Below are positions 15,814-24,249 of a stretch of 32,744 bases of DNA, one piece after another. Numbering within the stretch: the first letter of the stretch is position 1; each line of letters begins with the position of its first letter. Source of the stretch: an uncultured Treponema sp. Lineage in GTDB: Bacteria; Spirochaetota; Spirochaetia; Treponematales; Treponemataceae. A program made the position numbers and the translations under genes. Under the pieces are notes generated by a model. The model made no database searches, was not told where the DNA came from, and saw nothing but the letters and a program-made list of their open reading frames with translations. The DNA is taken from the NCBI GenBank assembly GCA_944389965.1, contig CALXOI010000012.1, positions 1 to 32,744 on the forward strand, written 5' to 3'.

Positions 15814-15838
15814 AGCTGCTGTATTAAAACGGTGTAAA

Positions 15839-15873
15839 AGAACGGATCGGGTATAGCCGTTCTATTTTTTTTT
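15839..15873 (+). terminator. rho-independent terminator of the methyltransferase gene
   Basis: AGAACGG (15839-15845) pairs with CCGTTCT (15857-15863) across an 11-base loop and is followed by A and nine T. It lies 25 bases after the methyltransferase stop. A perfect 10-base palindrome CTGTGCACAG follows at 15874-15883. Confidence 0.88.
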
Positions 15874-15943
15874 CTGTGCACAGTTCCGGACTGGTGTACG
15901 CTGTTGAATCTGCGGATTGTTTCTATCAGTTGGTTGTGTTTCT

Positions 15944-17324
15944 TTATTTTACCGGGGACGGTTGTTTTCTATTTTTTTGCTGAAGTGAAGGCAAAAACAG
16001 CTGTTGCCGGTATTTCCGATAATACAGGAATCCGGTTATGTCCGCTAAAATCCAGCCGGCAGGAACTGCCCACCAGATTCCGGTAACACCGATGCTGTCA
16101 ACCGCAGAAAATATGTATGCAAGAATTACCCTGGTTCCCAAAGAAATGACGGTAAGCACTACCGATATTCCTGGATGCTGTACTGCCCGGTACAGTCCGT
16201 ACAACAGAAACAGGCATCCGATTCCCCAATAAAAAGAGCCTTCAATCCGCAAATACGTGATACCTGCAGTGATAACAGCTGTTTCTTCCGGTTGTACAAA
16301 AAGCTGCATCAGCCAGGGAGCCCCTGCCCAGACAAATATTGAAATAACCACACTGAAGAAAGTGGTAATCAGTACAGCCTTCTGAATACCTTTGTGTATA
16401 CGGGCTTCCTTTCCGGCACCGTAATTCTGGGCGACGAAAGTGGAAAACGCATTTCCAAAATCTTGAACCGGCATATACGCAAAAGAGTCAATTTTAACTG
16501 CAGCCGCAAACGCCGCCATAATAACTGTTCCGAAACTGTTGACCAGACCTTGTACCATAAGAATACCAAAATTCATTACTGACTGCTGCAGGGATGTCAA
16601 GAATGAAAGCCGGGCTATTTCCTTCAGTGCTGCTTTTTGCGGTATCAAGTATGCATGTGTTAACCTGCATTCTTTCATGCGAATCCAGGTATATAGGGCT
16701 AGCCCTGTACCGGATACATACTGGGAAATAATTGTTGCCGTAGCAGCTCCGGGAATTCCACGTGAAAGTGTCATAACAAAAAATATGTCAAGGATAATGT
16801 TTAGAACTGCACATATTGATAAAAAAATCAACGGTGTCCGGGAATTTCCTAGTGAACGGAGTAGCGAAGCAAAATAATTGTATAGAAAAACACCCGGTAT
16901 TCCCCAAAAAAATAATCTGGACATATTCCTTCATGGGTAGGAATACATCTGATGGTACTTGTAATAAATTCAGAACCGGTTCTGTATATAGAAATACTGC
17001 TGTGGTAAGGACGATGGTAACGCCGAGAATCAATACAAAGGATGCTCCCATACTTTCATGCAGTTTGTCCGTATTTTCTTCTCCGTATCTGATGGAAAAG
17101 ACGGCTCCACTCCCCATGCATAAACCTAATAAAATTGAAGTGATGAATGTCATCAGTGTATATGATGAACCTGCTGCAGCCAACGCATTCGGTCCTAAAA
17201 AACGTCCGACAATAAGTGTGTCGGTGATATTGTACAGCTGTTGCAGCAGATTACCTGCGATCAAGGGGAGGGAAAAACGTATGAGTGCACCGGTTATAGA
17301 ACCACGGGTAAGATTTATCTGCAT
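15944..17324 (-). pseudogene. MATE-family multidrug efflux transporter, interrupted by a one-base frameshift
   Basis: Two overlapping frames together make one MATE transporter (drug/cation antiporter, 12 membrane helices). The upstream frame (17324 down to 16788) starts MQINLTRGSITGALIRF and includes LPLIAGNLLQQLYNITDTLIVGRFLG. It stays on family sequence to MKEYVQIIF and then turns to nonsense. The second frame (from about 16924 to 15944) resumes with WGIPGVFLYNYFASLLRSLG and continues to a normal end. The switch is at a 7-A run on the plus strand (16906-16912). Removing one base restores a 459-residue protein, the normal MATE size. The start has AGGA seven bases upstream. It could be a real inactivation, a phase-variable tract, or a sequencing or assembly error at a homopolymer. 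Confidence 0.85.
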
Positions 17325-17516
17325 ATAGTTATCCTGTCTGCTGTATTAAATTCGTATGTCCATAACTGAACAGCCGGAATCGTAATTTTAGGCGGTATTT
17401 CCGGAAATTTCTATGTGCTGCAACACCCGTTTGGAAACAGTTTTTAGTTGTCGTTTTTTTGTGTCGCACCGGTTTTCCGTTGTTGTACTGCCACGCATCA
17501 ATGTAGTCAGTGTAAT

Positions 17517-17564
17517 AAAAAAATGCATTTGCAACCACTGATTTTGGGTAGCTGCAAATGCATT
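17517..17564 (-). terminator. rho-independent terminator after the SpoIIE phosphatase gene
   Basis: On the minus strand AATGCATTTGCA (complement of 17553-17564) and TGCAAATGCATT (complement of 17522-17533) form a perfect 12-bp stem with a 19-base loop, followed by seven T (complement of 17517-17523). It lies about 64 bases past the stop at 17628. The rest of the 303-base gap 17325-17627 shows no gene. Confidence 0.82.
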
Positions 17565-17627
17565 GTATGGGATTACTGTAATGCTATATGCTCCGGATTT
17601 TTTCCCCTGTATCGGTACCGTTTTGTG

Positions 17628-19451
17628 TTATGACTTATTGTCAGAACCGTAACTTCCACCGGTTCGTTGCAGTACAATAATTGTTAAGTCATCTTTCAGG
17701 GGAACACCTGCGGTAAAATTGGCGAGAGAGGCCAACAGCGTATTGAGTTTTGTCTGGGCATCTCCGGTACCCGCAGATGCAAATGCTTCTTTAATCCGGT
17801 CTTCCCCGAATTCTTCCCCTGCTTTATTCCGGGATTCCGGAAGACAGTCTGTATAACAGAGCAGGGCATCCCCTTCTTTCATAGGAAATGCAATAGATGA
17901 AAAATCTGTAGGTAAACCTGGAATACCTACAATACTACCCTGAGGTGATTGTCCGGCAACTGCAGCCGGTACAACTGTACCTTTAGGACTTCTCCAGAAC
18001 ATCATAGGATGGGCTGCATTCACATATTCTATTTTATTTCCTGTTATCCGCATTAGAATTCCTGTCATGTAGTTTTCTATATCACCCTTGTCATGAACAA
18101 GACTGTCACTGATTTTTTTCATAACATTTGCCAACAGGGTATTTTCTCCACTCTTGAATTCCCGGGCAATGATTGTTTTAGCAAGCATGGCAACCAATCC
18201 TGCCGCAATGCCATGTCCTGAAACATCAAACAGCGCCAATCCAGCCAAATTATTTCCGCTTGTATAAAAATCAAATAAATCGCCGGAAACTCCGGACATG
18301 GGGCGGAACTCATAGGCAATATCCCAGCCCTGTACAGCGGGAGCTTTTCTGGGATAAAAACTTTGCTGCACATATACCGCAAGCCTCATGTCTTTTTCAG
18401 CCTGCATGTTTGCTTCTGAAAGTTGTGCGTTTGCATCTGCCAATTCCCGGCTTCTTCTGATAATCGTGATGACAGTACCGATAATGATGAGCACTGATAC
18501 CAAAATAATAATAATTGCACTGACCGGGAAGGCAGAAACCAGCAGTACAGATTCAGGGACTACAAGATGGATTGTGTATGATGTATCTGGAACTGTTGTC
18601 CGGGTGAGTAGTGCGCGTCTGCCGCTCCAATCAAAAAATAATTGAGATTCTTGTTTGTCCATTGCCTCCAGAATTTCTGGTGGAAGTATATCTTTTGTAA
18701 TCAGCCCGTATTCTGCGCTTGCTATGTCTCGGTACATTCTGATGGAAGAATTGTATTCGTAGCAGGTCATAACATGGGTATCATCAGAAGTGATAATTAC
18801 CATGGAGTTAGTTCCAAATTCCTGTTCAAAATCTGCCAAAAGCTGGGTCATGGTTGTTACCAATGACTGGGCATCCACTGCACAACCAATGAGTCCGTCA
18901 ATACCATCCTGATTTTTAACAGATGCAGCAATCATCAATATTTTTGATGAGTCAATTTCTGAAATAAAAAGTTCAGAAATTATCTGCATATCCCGTTGCT
19001 GTGTGTTGTCAGTTATCAGTCTTTGAAAATATGATGTATCAGAAATATTCATAAGCGGTGCAGAAGGATCTGCATCATTGTTGGATACTTTGAAATTGTA
19101 TGCGGGGTTTCCCCTCGTTCCACTGTACCAGAATGTTCCGTCTGTATCCGCAAGAATAAAACTGGTAATATTCCGATGATCAAGGACAAAACGATCAAAA
19201 ATCGGATCAAGTTGATCCCATTGTTTTTGCTGAACCCCAGGCATTTTACTCAGCAGTTCTACTGCCAGAGTCCAGTTTTCAAAGTAACTGGCCAGACCTT
19301 GATTTATTGATTCTGTATATCTGACTGCAGAATCTGTACCCGCTTGGATTAAATTGCTGCGGATAAAACGGTACAGAATAACCACCCCGACAATAAAAAA
19401 TAATAATGCAAATGGCAGGAGTGTTATTGTCAATAGCTTTTTCTGTTTCAT
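17628..19451 (-). CDS. membrane sensor with SpoIIE/RsbU-type PP2C serine phosphatase domain
   Basis: This 607-residue protein has a membrane helix at about 8-30, an extracytoplasmic sensor of about 270 residues (dCache-like; GTFWYSGTRGNPAYNF and LMIAASVKNQDGIDGLIG fit the family), and a second helix at about 302-331. A short coiled-coil linker rich in Ala and Glu (335-365) follows, then a cytoplasmic SpoIIE phosphatase. The metal-binding SGVSGDLFDF (Asp391) and FDVSGHGIAAGL (Asp409) are intact, and PLKDDLTIIVL closes the domain. Such enzymes dephosphorylate STAS antagonists; the STAS/zinc-ribbon protein at 1753-2301 is a candidate substrate. AAGGAA ten bases before the ATG supports the start. 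It is divergent from an unknown gene at 19652. There is no HAMP domain. Confidence 0.9.
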   Translation of the reverse strand: MKQKKLLTITLLPFALLFFIVGVVILYRFIRSNLIQAGTDSAVRYTESINQGLASYFENWTLAVELLSKMPGVQQKQWDQLDPIFDRFVLDHRNITSFILADTDGTFWYSGTRGNPAYNFKVSNNDADPSAPLMNISDTSYFQRLITDNTQQRDMQIISELFISEIDSSKILMIAASVKNQDGIDGLIGCAVDAQSLVTTMTQLLADFEQEFGTNSMVIITSDDTHVMTCYEYNSSIRMYRDIASAEYGLITKDILPPEILEAMDKQESQLFFDWSGRRALLTRTTVPDTSYTIHLVVPESVLLVSAFPVSAIIIILVSVLIIIGTVITIIRRSRELADANAQLSEANMQAEKDMRLAVYVQQSFYPRKAPAVQGWDIAYEFRPMSGVSGDLFDFYTSGNNLAGLALFDVSGHGIAAGLVAMLAKTIIAREFKSGENTLLANVMKKISDSLVHDKGDIENYMTGILMRITGNKIEYVNAAHPMMFWRSPKGTVVPAAVAGQSPQGSIVGIPGLPTDFSSIAFPMKEGDALLCYTDCLPESRNKAGEEFGEDRIKEAFASAGTGDAQTKLNTLLASLANFTAGVPLKDDLTIIVLQRTGGSYGSDNKS

Positions 19452-19480
19452 GGTATATAGTTCCTTATAAATAGCATTTA

Positions 19481-19529
19481 ATTATACTACAATATATTAG
19501 TGTATCACGCATTGCAATATTTGCAATAT
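19481..19529. promoter_or_regulatory. -10 box of the phosphatase gene plus tandem TTGCAATAT repeats
   Basis: The minus strand has TATAAT at the complement of 19481-19486, about 30 bases before the phosphatase start. Further upstream lie two adjacent copies of TTGCAATAT (19512-19520 and 19521-19529), which could be an operator shared by this divergent pair. The rest of 19530-19616 is AT-rich with no gene. Confidence 0.4.
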
Positions 19530-19616
19530 TAAAAAACTGAAAAATCAAATTTTATTAAAATTTCTTCTACAATATTTACTATTTTTCGGTTAACGGGAGG
19601 ATCTGTTTGTGCCCTC

Positions 19617-19645
19617 TTGATTAAAATGCCGGAAAAGATTATATA
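19617..19645 (+). promoter_or_regulatory. promoter of the 190-residue unknown gene
   Basis: TTGATT (19617-19622), a 17-base spacer and TATATA (19640-19645) end six bases before the ATG at 19652. An overlapping TATAAT at 19642-19647 is an alternative -10. No Shine-Dalgarno is present, so the transcript looks leaderless. Confidence 0.5.
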
Positions 19646-19651
19646 ATTACT

Positions 19652-20224
19652 ATGGATTGCGCAGATATAGATAGTAGAAATAATCTGATTTTACAATTTG
19701 TAGATAAAAATGTTTTGGTTGCAATAACGGTTTTTTCATTGAAAGATGCGTCCATACCTGCCCTAGATCAAATACAAGCTGTTGCGGAAACTTTCTGTTC
19801 CGGTTCATCATCCGAGATGCTTTTATCTGCACTGGCAGGGACAGATCCCGGCGCTGAACAAAAACTGATAGACAGTTTTTATAATAATCTGAAACTTTTA
19901 GTAGAAAAAACTTGGGTAGAACCGTCTGATGCGGCGGTAAAAGATCAGGTTTTGTATCAGATTGATAAGGTTCACAATAAGATGGAACAACGGAATTTTG
20001 CTGATTGTTATGTGGATTTTGTCAATTTATTGGCGGATGTCGTATATCTATTGTTCGGCCCCCAGTCCAAAAAAGATGATTTTCAGGAATATGCCCTGCG
20101 GATTGACCCGGAATTTGGAATTTTTTGGTGGTATGTCCAGTCTTTGCCAAAAACTTCCGTCTGGGAAAATGAAAAAAGTAGAGCAGCAGTTCTGTTAGGA
20201 ATGTATTTTCTGGCAAATTACTGA
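19652..20224 (+). CDS. conserved-looking hypothetical protein, mostly alpha-helical
   Basis: I do not recognise this 190-residue protein. It begins MDCADIDSRNNLIL and has no signal peptide or membrane helix. It is acidic and mostly helical, with an aromatic-rich C-terminal third (YVDFVNLLADVVYLLFG, FGIFWWYVQSLP, LLGMYFLANY). Codon use looks like that of its neighbours, and the frame is open over its full length, supporting real coding. The start has no Shine-Dalgarno but a promoter ending six bases upstream. It is divergent from the SpoIIE phosphatase gene, which hints at a functional link, and stops 56 bases before proA. A cytosolic partner or regulator of the phosphatase is possible, but nothing in the sequence shows it. 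Confidence 0.7.
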   Translation: MDCADIDSRNNLILQFVDKNVLVAITVFSLKDASIPALDQIQAVAETFCSGSSSEMLLSALAGTDPGAEQKLIDSFYNNLKLLVEKTWVEPSDAAVKDQVLYQIDKVHNKMEQRNFADCYVDFVNLLADVVYLLFGPQSKKDDFQEYALRIDPEFGIFWWYVQSLPKTSVWENEKSRAAVLLGMYFLANY

Positions 20225-20280
20225 TTGAACCGGCTGCCGGAACCGCTGCGTTGAGTGTGGCTGGAATAAGGCGGAGAATT

Positions 20281-21567
20281 ATGGATGATATAACACGGAT
20301 GTGCCGGAGTCTGCGCAGCAGCGCGGCTATTCTTGCCCGGCAGACTGCCCGGCAGAAAAATCTTGCTTTGCAAGCTGTTGCCGGAGCTATTGATGCCGGC
20401 AGAGAATCTGTTCTGACAGCAAATGCCCGGGATGTAGAACGGGCACTTGCCGCAGGTATGAAAGAAAGTTTAATCGACCGGCTTAAATTAACCCATCAAC
20501 GCATAGATGCAATGCTTGACAGTATAGAAATTATTATCAAACAGACAGATCCTGTTGGGCAGTGTGTGGCCGGATGGGTAACGCCTGACGGACTGGATAT
20601 ACGGCAGGTACGGGTTCCGCTGGGTGTTGCTGCAATTATTTATGAATCCCGGCCTAATGTAACTATAGATGCTTTTGCGTTGGCGTATAAAAGTGGTAAT
20701 GCAATCCTGTTGCGGGGCAGTTCTTCTGCATTGGAATCAAACAAAGCGCTGGTTGCGGCAATAAAAGAGGGTCTCTCATCTGCAGTAGAGAAATACGGTC
20801 TTGGGGTTCCCGGGGCGGTGGAACTGGCATGTTCCGGGAACAGGGAAGAAGTTGATACGATTTTGAATGCAGTCGGTTTGATAGATGTTGTATTGCCCCG
20901 GGGCGGTGCCGCATTGATAAAAATGGTTGTAGAAAAAGCCCGGGTTCCGGTCATAGAAACCGGCAGCGGCGTATGTCATCTTTATATTGATGACAGTGCG
21001 GATATTTGCGCATCCTGTGCTGTAGCGGAAAATGCAAAGTTGCAACGCCCCGGAGTCTGTAATGCCATAGAAACATTGGTGGTGCATCGGGATATTCTGG
21101 ATCAGTTTTTGCCGGTACTGGAACAGCGGTTTGCCGGTCGCGCGGAATTCCGGTGTGATGCAGCGTCATATCCGGTGCTCAAGCGTGCAGCAGACAGTGC
21201 TGGCAGGGAGGATCGGGTTGTTCCTGCTGTGCCGGAAGATTTCGGTTATGAATTTTTAGATAATATTCTTGCGGTTAAAACGGTAGGTTCCGTGGAAGAA
21301 GCAATTGAATTCATCAATGGTCATAATACCCGTCATTCAGAATCTATTATGACTGCTTCTATAGAACATGCGGCATTGTTCCAGCAGTGTATTGATGCCG
21401 CATGCGTATATGTAAATGCATCCACAAGGTTCACTGATGGCGGTGAATTCGGATTCGGGGCGGAACTGGGAATCAGTACCCAGAAGCTTCATGCCCGGGG
21501 ACCCATGGGACTGACTGCACTGACAACTACAAAATATCTTATCAATGGGAAAGGACATATACGGTGA
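20281..21567 (+). CDS. proA: glutamate-5-semialdehyde dehydrogenase (gamma-glutamyl phosphate reductase)
   Basis: This 428-residue enzyme reduces gamma-glutamyl phosphate with NADPH to glutamate-5-semialdehyde, the second step of proline synthesis. Characteristic blocks are VPLGVAAIIYESRPNVTIDAF, LLRGSSSALESNKAL, LPRGGAALIKMV, ETGSGVCHLYID and LQRPGVCNAIETL with the catalytic Cys260. Near the end are YVNASTRFTDGGEFGFGAE and ARGPMGL. Length is typical (about 415-430). A longer frame begins at 20251, but AGGCGGAG just upstream of the ATG at 20281 sets the start. The stop overlaps the proB start (GTGA), so the two are translationally coupled. Confidence 0.97.
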   Translation: MDDITRMCRSLRSSAAILARQTARQKNLALQAVAGAIDAGRESVLTANARDVERALAAGMKESLIDRLKLTHQRIDAMLDSIEIIIKQTDPVGQCVAGWVTPDGLDIRQVRVPLGVAAIIYESRPNVTIDAFALAYKSGNAILLRGSSSALESNKALVAAIKEGLSSAVEKYGLGVPGAVELACSGNREEVDTILNAVGLIDVVLPRGGAALIKMVVEKARVPVIETGSGVCHLYIDDSADICASCAVAENAKLQRPGVCNAIETLVVHRDILDQFLPVLEQRFAGRAEFRCDAASYPVLKRAADSAGREDRVVPAVPEDFGYEFLDNILAVKTVGSVEEAIEFINGHNTRHSESIMTASIEHAALFQQCIDAACVYVNASTRFTDGGEFGFGAELGISTQKLHARGPMGLTALTTTKYLINGKGHIR

Positions 21568-22358
21568 TTATCAAGGAAGCAATCTGTGCTGCCCGTAAAA
21601 TCGTGATAAAAATCGGTTCAAATACACTGGCAAAGACCGATGGCACGATTAATTTTGAATTTATGCAGGACTTTGCCCGGCAATGTAGCGCTTTGATTCA
21701 TTCAGGCAAACAAATTGTTCTTGTTTCGTCCGGTGCGCAGGTTGCCGGAGTTTCCACTTTGGACCGCTGGTCCCGGAAAAAAGATATTCATTACCGGCAG
21801 GCGTTGTGTGCTATCGGACAGGTGGAGCTGATGGATAAATGGCGCAGTGCATTCGGGGAATATTCCCTTCATATTGGACAATTGCTGCTTACAAAAGATG
21901 ATTTTGCTGATGACCACCGGACACTGAACATGAGGAACACCCTCTTTACGCTGGTGGATGAAGGGGTTGTTCCTGTCATTAACGAAAATGATTCTGTTGC
22001 TTTTGATGAAATCCGCATTGGCGATAATGATAATTTGAGTGCGCTGACCGCAGTTTTATGGAATGCGGATTTATTGATTTTGTTCAGCGATATTGACGGG
22101 GTTTTTACGGATAATCCGAAAGATAATCCGGATGCGGAACTGATTGAACAGGTATCCAATATCAGTGAATTGCGGACACATATCATTATCGGGAATGCCA
22201 ATAGTTTTGGAACCGGCGGTATGGAAACAAAAATTGAAGCTGCTGAAAAAACGGTGTCCTACGGAATACCGATGATTCTTGCTAATGGCAGTTATCCTCA
22301 TGCGTTGGAGCAGCTGGCAGCAGGAACTATGAAAGCAACATATTTTGACGCTTCGTGA
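21564..22358 (+). CDS. proB: glutamate 5-kinase, short form without PUA domain
   Basis: This 264-residue amino-acid kinase phosphorylates glutamate to gamma-glutamyl phosphate, the first and usually feedback-controlled step of proline synthesis. The blocks KIVIKIGSNTL, VLVSSGAQVAGV, VVPVINENDSVAFDE, LILFSDIDGVFTDNP and FGTGGMETKIEAA cover the kinase fold. The protein ends about where the C-terminal PUA domain of E. coli-type ProB (367 residues) would begin, so this is the short form. The start is a GTG overlapping the proA stop by four bases, with AAAGGA eight bases upstream. It ends 28 bases before proC. Confidence 0.96.
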   Translation: MIIKEAICAARKIVIKIGSNTLAKTDGTINFEFMQDFARQCSALIHSGKQIVLVSSGAQVAGVSTLDRWSRKKDIHYRQALCAIGQVELMDKWRSAFGEYSLHIGQLLLTKDDFADDHRTLNMRNTLFTLVDEGVVPVINENDSVAFDEIRIGDNDNLSALTAVLWNADLLILFSDIDGVFTDNPKDNPDAELIEQVSNISELRTHIIIGNANSFGTGGMETKIEAAEKTVSYGIPMILANGSYPHALEQLAAGTMKATYFDAS

Positions 22359-22386
22359 CGGAGTGCTTGCAAAAAGAGGCTTGATT

Positions 22387-23250
22387 ATGGAAAAAACAGT
22401 ACCGGTTTCACTCAGGGTTGCATGTATCGGAACAGGAATGATGGGGGCCGCCTTGATGAGGGCGGTAGTTAAGGTTACCGGGGAAAAAGCGTTAACGGTA
22501 ACAGATAATGATACGGATAAGGCTCGTAAATTTGCGGAAGAAACCGGTTGTTTGTACGCTGCTTCTAACCGTGAGGCAGTGAAGACAGCCGATGTTGTTT
22601 TTCTTGCGGTTAAACCGGCCGGACTGGCCGCTGTTTTTGATGAAATCAGACCGCTTCTCGCAAAAAAAATTGTTGTATCAATTGCGGCCGGAGTGTCACT
22701 GGCTTCGATCCGGGAAATGTGTTGTTTTTCTGCAATGGCGCCCGGAGAGATGGCAGAACCTGCTGCGTTTGTGCGTCTGATGCCTAACCTGCCGGCTTTG
22801 GTGGGCGAAGGAATGATTGCATTGTGTACGGAACAAAACCCTGATGCAGAAAATACTGCTGATGTTACGGATTTGGTTGCTTCATTGCTGGCCTGCGCTG
22901 GCAAAGTAGAACCGGTTCCGGAACGGATGATGGATGCGGTGACTGCTGTCAGCGGTTCCGGTCCGGCGTACGCTTTTATGTTTATTGAAGCTCTTGCAGA
23001 TGCCGCTGTCCGGATGGGTATGGGGCGCGGACAGGCATATACTTATGCCGCCCAGACATTGAAAGGGGCAGCCGTGATGCAGCTGGAAACAGGCCGGCAT
23101 CCGGCTGATTTAAAAGATGCCGTCTGTTCGCCTGCCGGAACAACTATTGAAGCCGTGTCTGTCCTAGAAAAACAAGGGTTTCGTTCCGCAATTATTACTG
23201 CGGCTCAGGCTGCGTATGAACGGTCCCGAAATTTAGGACAAAAAAAGTAA
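22387..23250 (+). CDS. proC: pyrroline-5-carboxylate reductase
   Basis: This 287-residue enzyme reduces pyrroline-5-carboxylate with NAD(P)H to proline, completing the pathway. The N-terminal Rossmann motif is IGTGMMGAALM. It is followed by VFLAVKPAGLAAV, KIVVSIAAGVS and RLMPNLPALVGEG. The C-terminal domain has the family signature SGSGPAYAFMFIEALADAAVRMG, then LKDAVCSPAGTTIEAV. Length is slightly above the usual 265-275. The longer frame begins at 22345 inside proB; the ATG at 22387 with AGAGG seven bases upstream is the better start. proA-proB-proC form one plus-strand operon. Confidence 0.97.
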   Translation: MEKTVPVSLRVACIGTGMMGAALMRAVVKVTGEKALTVTDNDTDKARKFAEETGCLYAASNREAVKTADVVFLAVKPAGLAAVFDEIRPLLAKKIVVSIAAGVSLASIREMCCFSAMAPGEMAEPAAFVRLMPNLPALVGEGMIALCTEQNPDAENTADVTDLVASLLACAGKVEPVPERMMDAVTAVSGSGPAYAFMFIEALADAAVRMGMGRGQAYTYAAQTLKGAAVMQLETGRHPADLKDAVCSPAGTTIEAVSVLEKQGFRSAIITAAQAAYERSRNLGQKK

Positions 23251-23274
23251 GCTGGATGGCAGCTTTGACTTTTT
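23249..23274 (+). terminator. small hairpin with T-run after proC
   Basis: AAGCTG (23249-23254) and CAGCTT (23260-23265) form a 6-bp stem with a five-base loop, followed by TGAC and five T (23270-23274). It overlaps the -35 of the next gene, so termination and re-initiation may share this site. The stem is short, so it is probably weak. Confidence 0.4.
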
Positions 23275-23298
23275 ACCGGAAAAGAAGTATTCTATAAC
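23265..23298 (+). promoter_or_regulatory. promoter of the DUF2156 gene
   Basis: TTGACT (23265-23270), a 17-base spacer and TATTCT (23288-23293) form one possible promoter. TATAAC (23293-23298) ends six bases before the ATG. Either gives a leader of zero to five bases and no Shine-Dalgarno. Confidence 0.5.
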
Positions 23299-23304
23299 CG
23301 TATT

Positions 23305-24213
23305 ATGAGTGTCATATCAGGTTTTCCTGCATTAAAAACAATTACAATTGATATGGCTGCAGAGCTTCAACCCCTCTGTGCCGCATTGCCTGATGGAATC
23401 AGTGAGTTTTGCTTTCCGAATTTATTTTTGGATGCAGAGAAATACGGATTCCAAATAGCCAGAATTGCACCGTCATCTTTTATTGTGTGTGGCAGAGAGT
23501 GTGCCCGTAGTGTTGACGGCGTTACCTTGCCGGAATCATATTTTTCAATAATCGGAGAGTTGCCTTCCAAAGAAATTATTTCAGCGTTGCTTAAACAATA
23601 CAGGTATTGGAAAAATATGCCGGAATCTTTTGGGACATTGCTTCCCCGGTTGTTGCCAAAGCAGTCTTTTCGTATTATCGAAGACCGGGATAATTTTGAT
23701 TATATATACCGGCGGAATGATTTGGCATTGTTACAGGGGAAGGCACTTCATAAAAAGAAGAATCTTGTTAATGCATTTATAGCAGCTCATAGCGGGGAAA
23801 TAAAACAACTGGATGTTTATTCGTTGCCAGATGCGCTGACCGTATTAGAAAGTTGGAAAACAAGCCGCCCCGAGGATCAATCAGGTGATTACCGGCAGTG
23901 TCGCAAAGCACTGGATTTGATGCAGGAATTGAAATTAAGCGGTATTGTTGTATATGCAGACGGAGTGCCGGTTGGTTTTTCCGCAGGGACGTTTCTGAGG
24001 AAGGATACTGTTTTTGTTGTTCTGTTTGAAAAAGGTATTAACAGTTACAAAGGGGTTTATCAGTTTGTAAACCGGGCTCAAGCACTGAATCTTCCTGCAG
24101 GGGTAGAATTTATCAACCGGGAACAGGATCTTGGAGATTCAGGTTTACGGCAGGCAAAAATGACATATCGGCCCTGTGATTTTATTAAAAAATATCTGGT
24201 AGTTCCGGTTTGA
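23305..24213 (+). CDS. DUF2156 / phosphatidylglycerol lysyltransferase C-terminal domain-like protein
   Basis: This 302-residue protein matches the GNAT-fold DUF2156 family (PF09924, LPG_synthase_C), which includes the catalytic domain of aminoacyl-phosphatidylglycerol synthases and many stand-alone cytosolic members. Family marks are DYIYRRNDLALLQGKALHKKKN near residues 130-155, the later GIVVYADGVPVGFSAGTFL, and the C-terminal EFINREQDLGDSGLRQAK followed by MTYRP. It lacks the N-terminal membrane region of MprF, so lipid modification is doubtful. Stand-alone members have no settled role. The start lacks a Shine-Dalgarno and sits right after a -10 box. It stands between proC and the threonine-synthase-like gene, so a link to amino-acid metabolism is possible. 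Confidence 0.8.
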   Translation: MSVISGFPALKTITIDMAAELQPLCAALPDGISEFCFPNLFLDAEKYGFQIARIAPSSFIVCGRECARSVDGVTLPESYFSIIGELPSKEIISALLKQYRYWKNMPESFGTLLPRLLPKQSFRIIEDRDNFDYIYRRNDLALLQGKALHKKKNLVNAFIAAHSGEIKQLDVYSLPDALTVLESWKTSRPEDQSGDYRQCRKALDLMQELKLSGIVVYADGVPVGFSAGTFLRKDTVFVVLFEKGINSYKGVYQFVNRAQALNLPAGVEFINREQDLGDSGLRQAKMTYRPCDFIKKYLVVPV

Positions 24214-24222
24214 ATATGATAC

Positions 24223-24228
24223 TATAAT
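24223..24228 (+). promoter_or_regulatory. -10 box of the threonine-synthase-like gene
   Basis: A consensus TATAAT lies 21 bases before the ATG, with a poor -35 (TAGTTC with 17-base spacing). Unlike the leaderless starts, a Shine-Dalgarno (GAGG) lies between it and the gene. Confidence 0.5.
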
Positions 24229-24249
24229 GCAAATGGGTGAGGAAATTTT

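Noticed and set aside
16754-16769. CACGTG-centred word in the MATE gene resembling parS
   Set aside because: It differs from the parS consensus at about five of 16 positions and lies inside a coding sequence; a similar near-match at about 9421 is no better.
16903-16925. Programmed -1 ribosomal frameshift at T-TTT-TTG in the MATE gene
   Set aside because: The heptamer fits the slippery pattern, but the frame that restores the MATE protein is +1, not -1. A single-base indel in the homopolymer explains it better.
16816-17328. 170-codon plus-strand frame opposite the MATE gene
   Set aside because: It is antisense to clear MATE coding sequence and contains no recognisable domain.
22071-22904. 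277-codon minus-strand frame opposite proB and proC
   Set aside because: It overlaps two certain genes, shows no family motif, and has the Ser/Thr/Ala-rich look of an antisense shadow.
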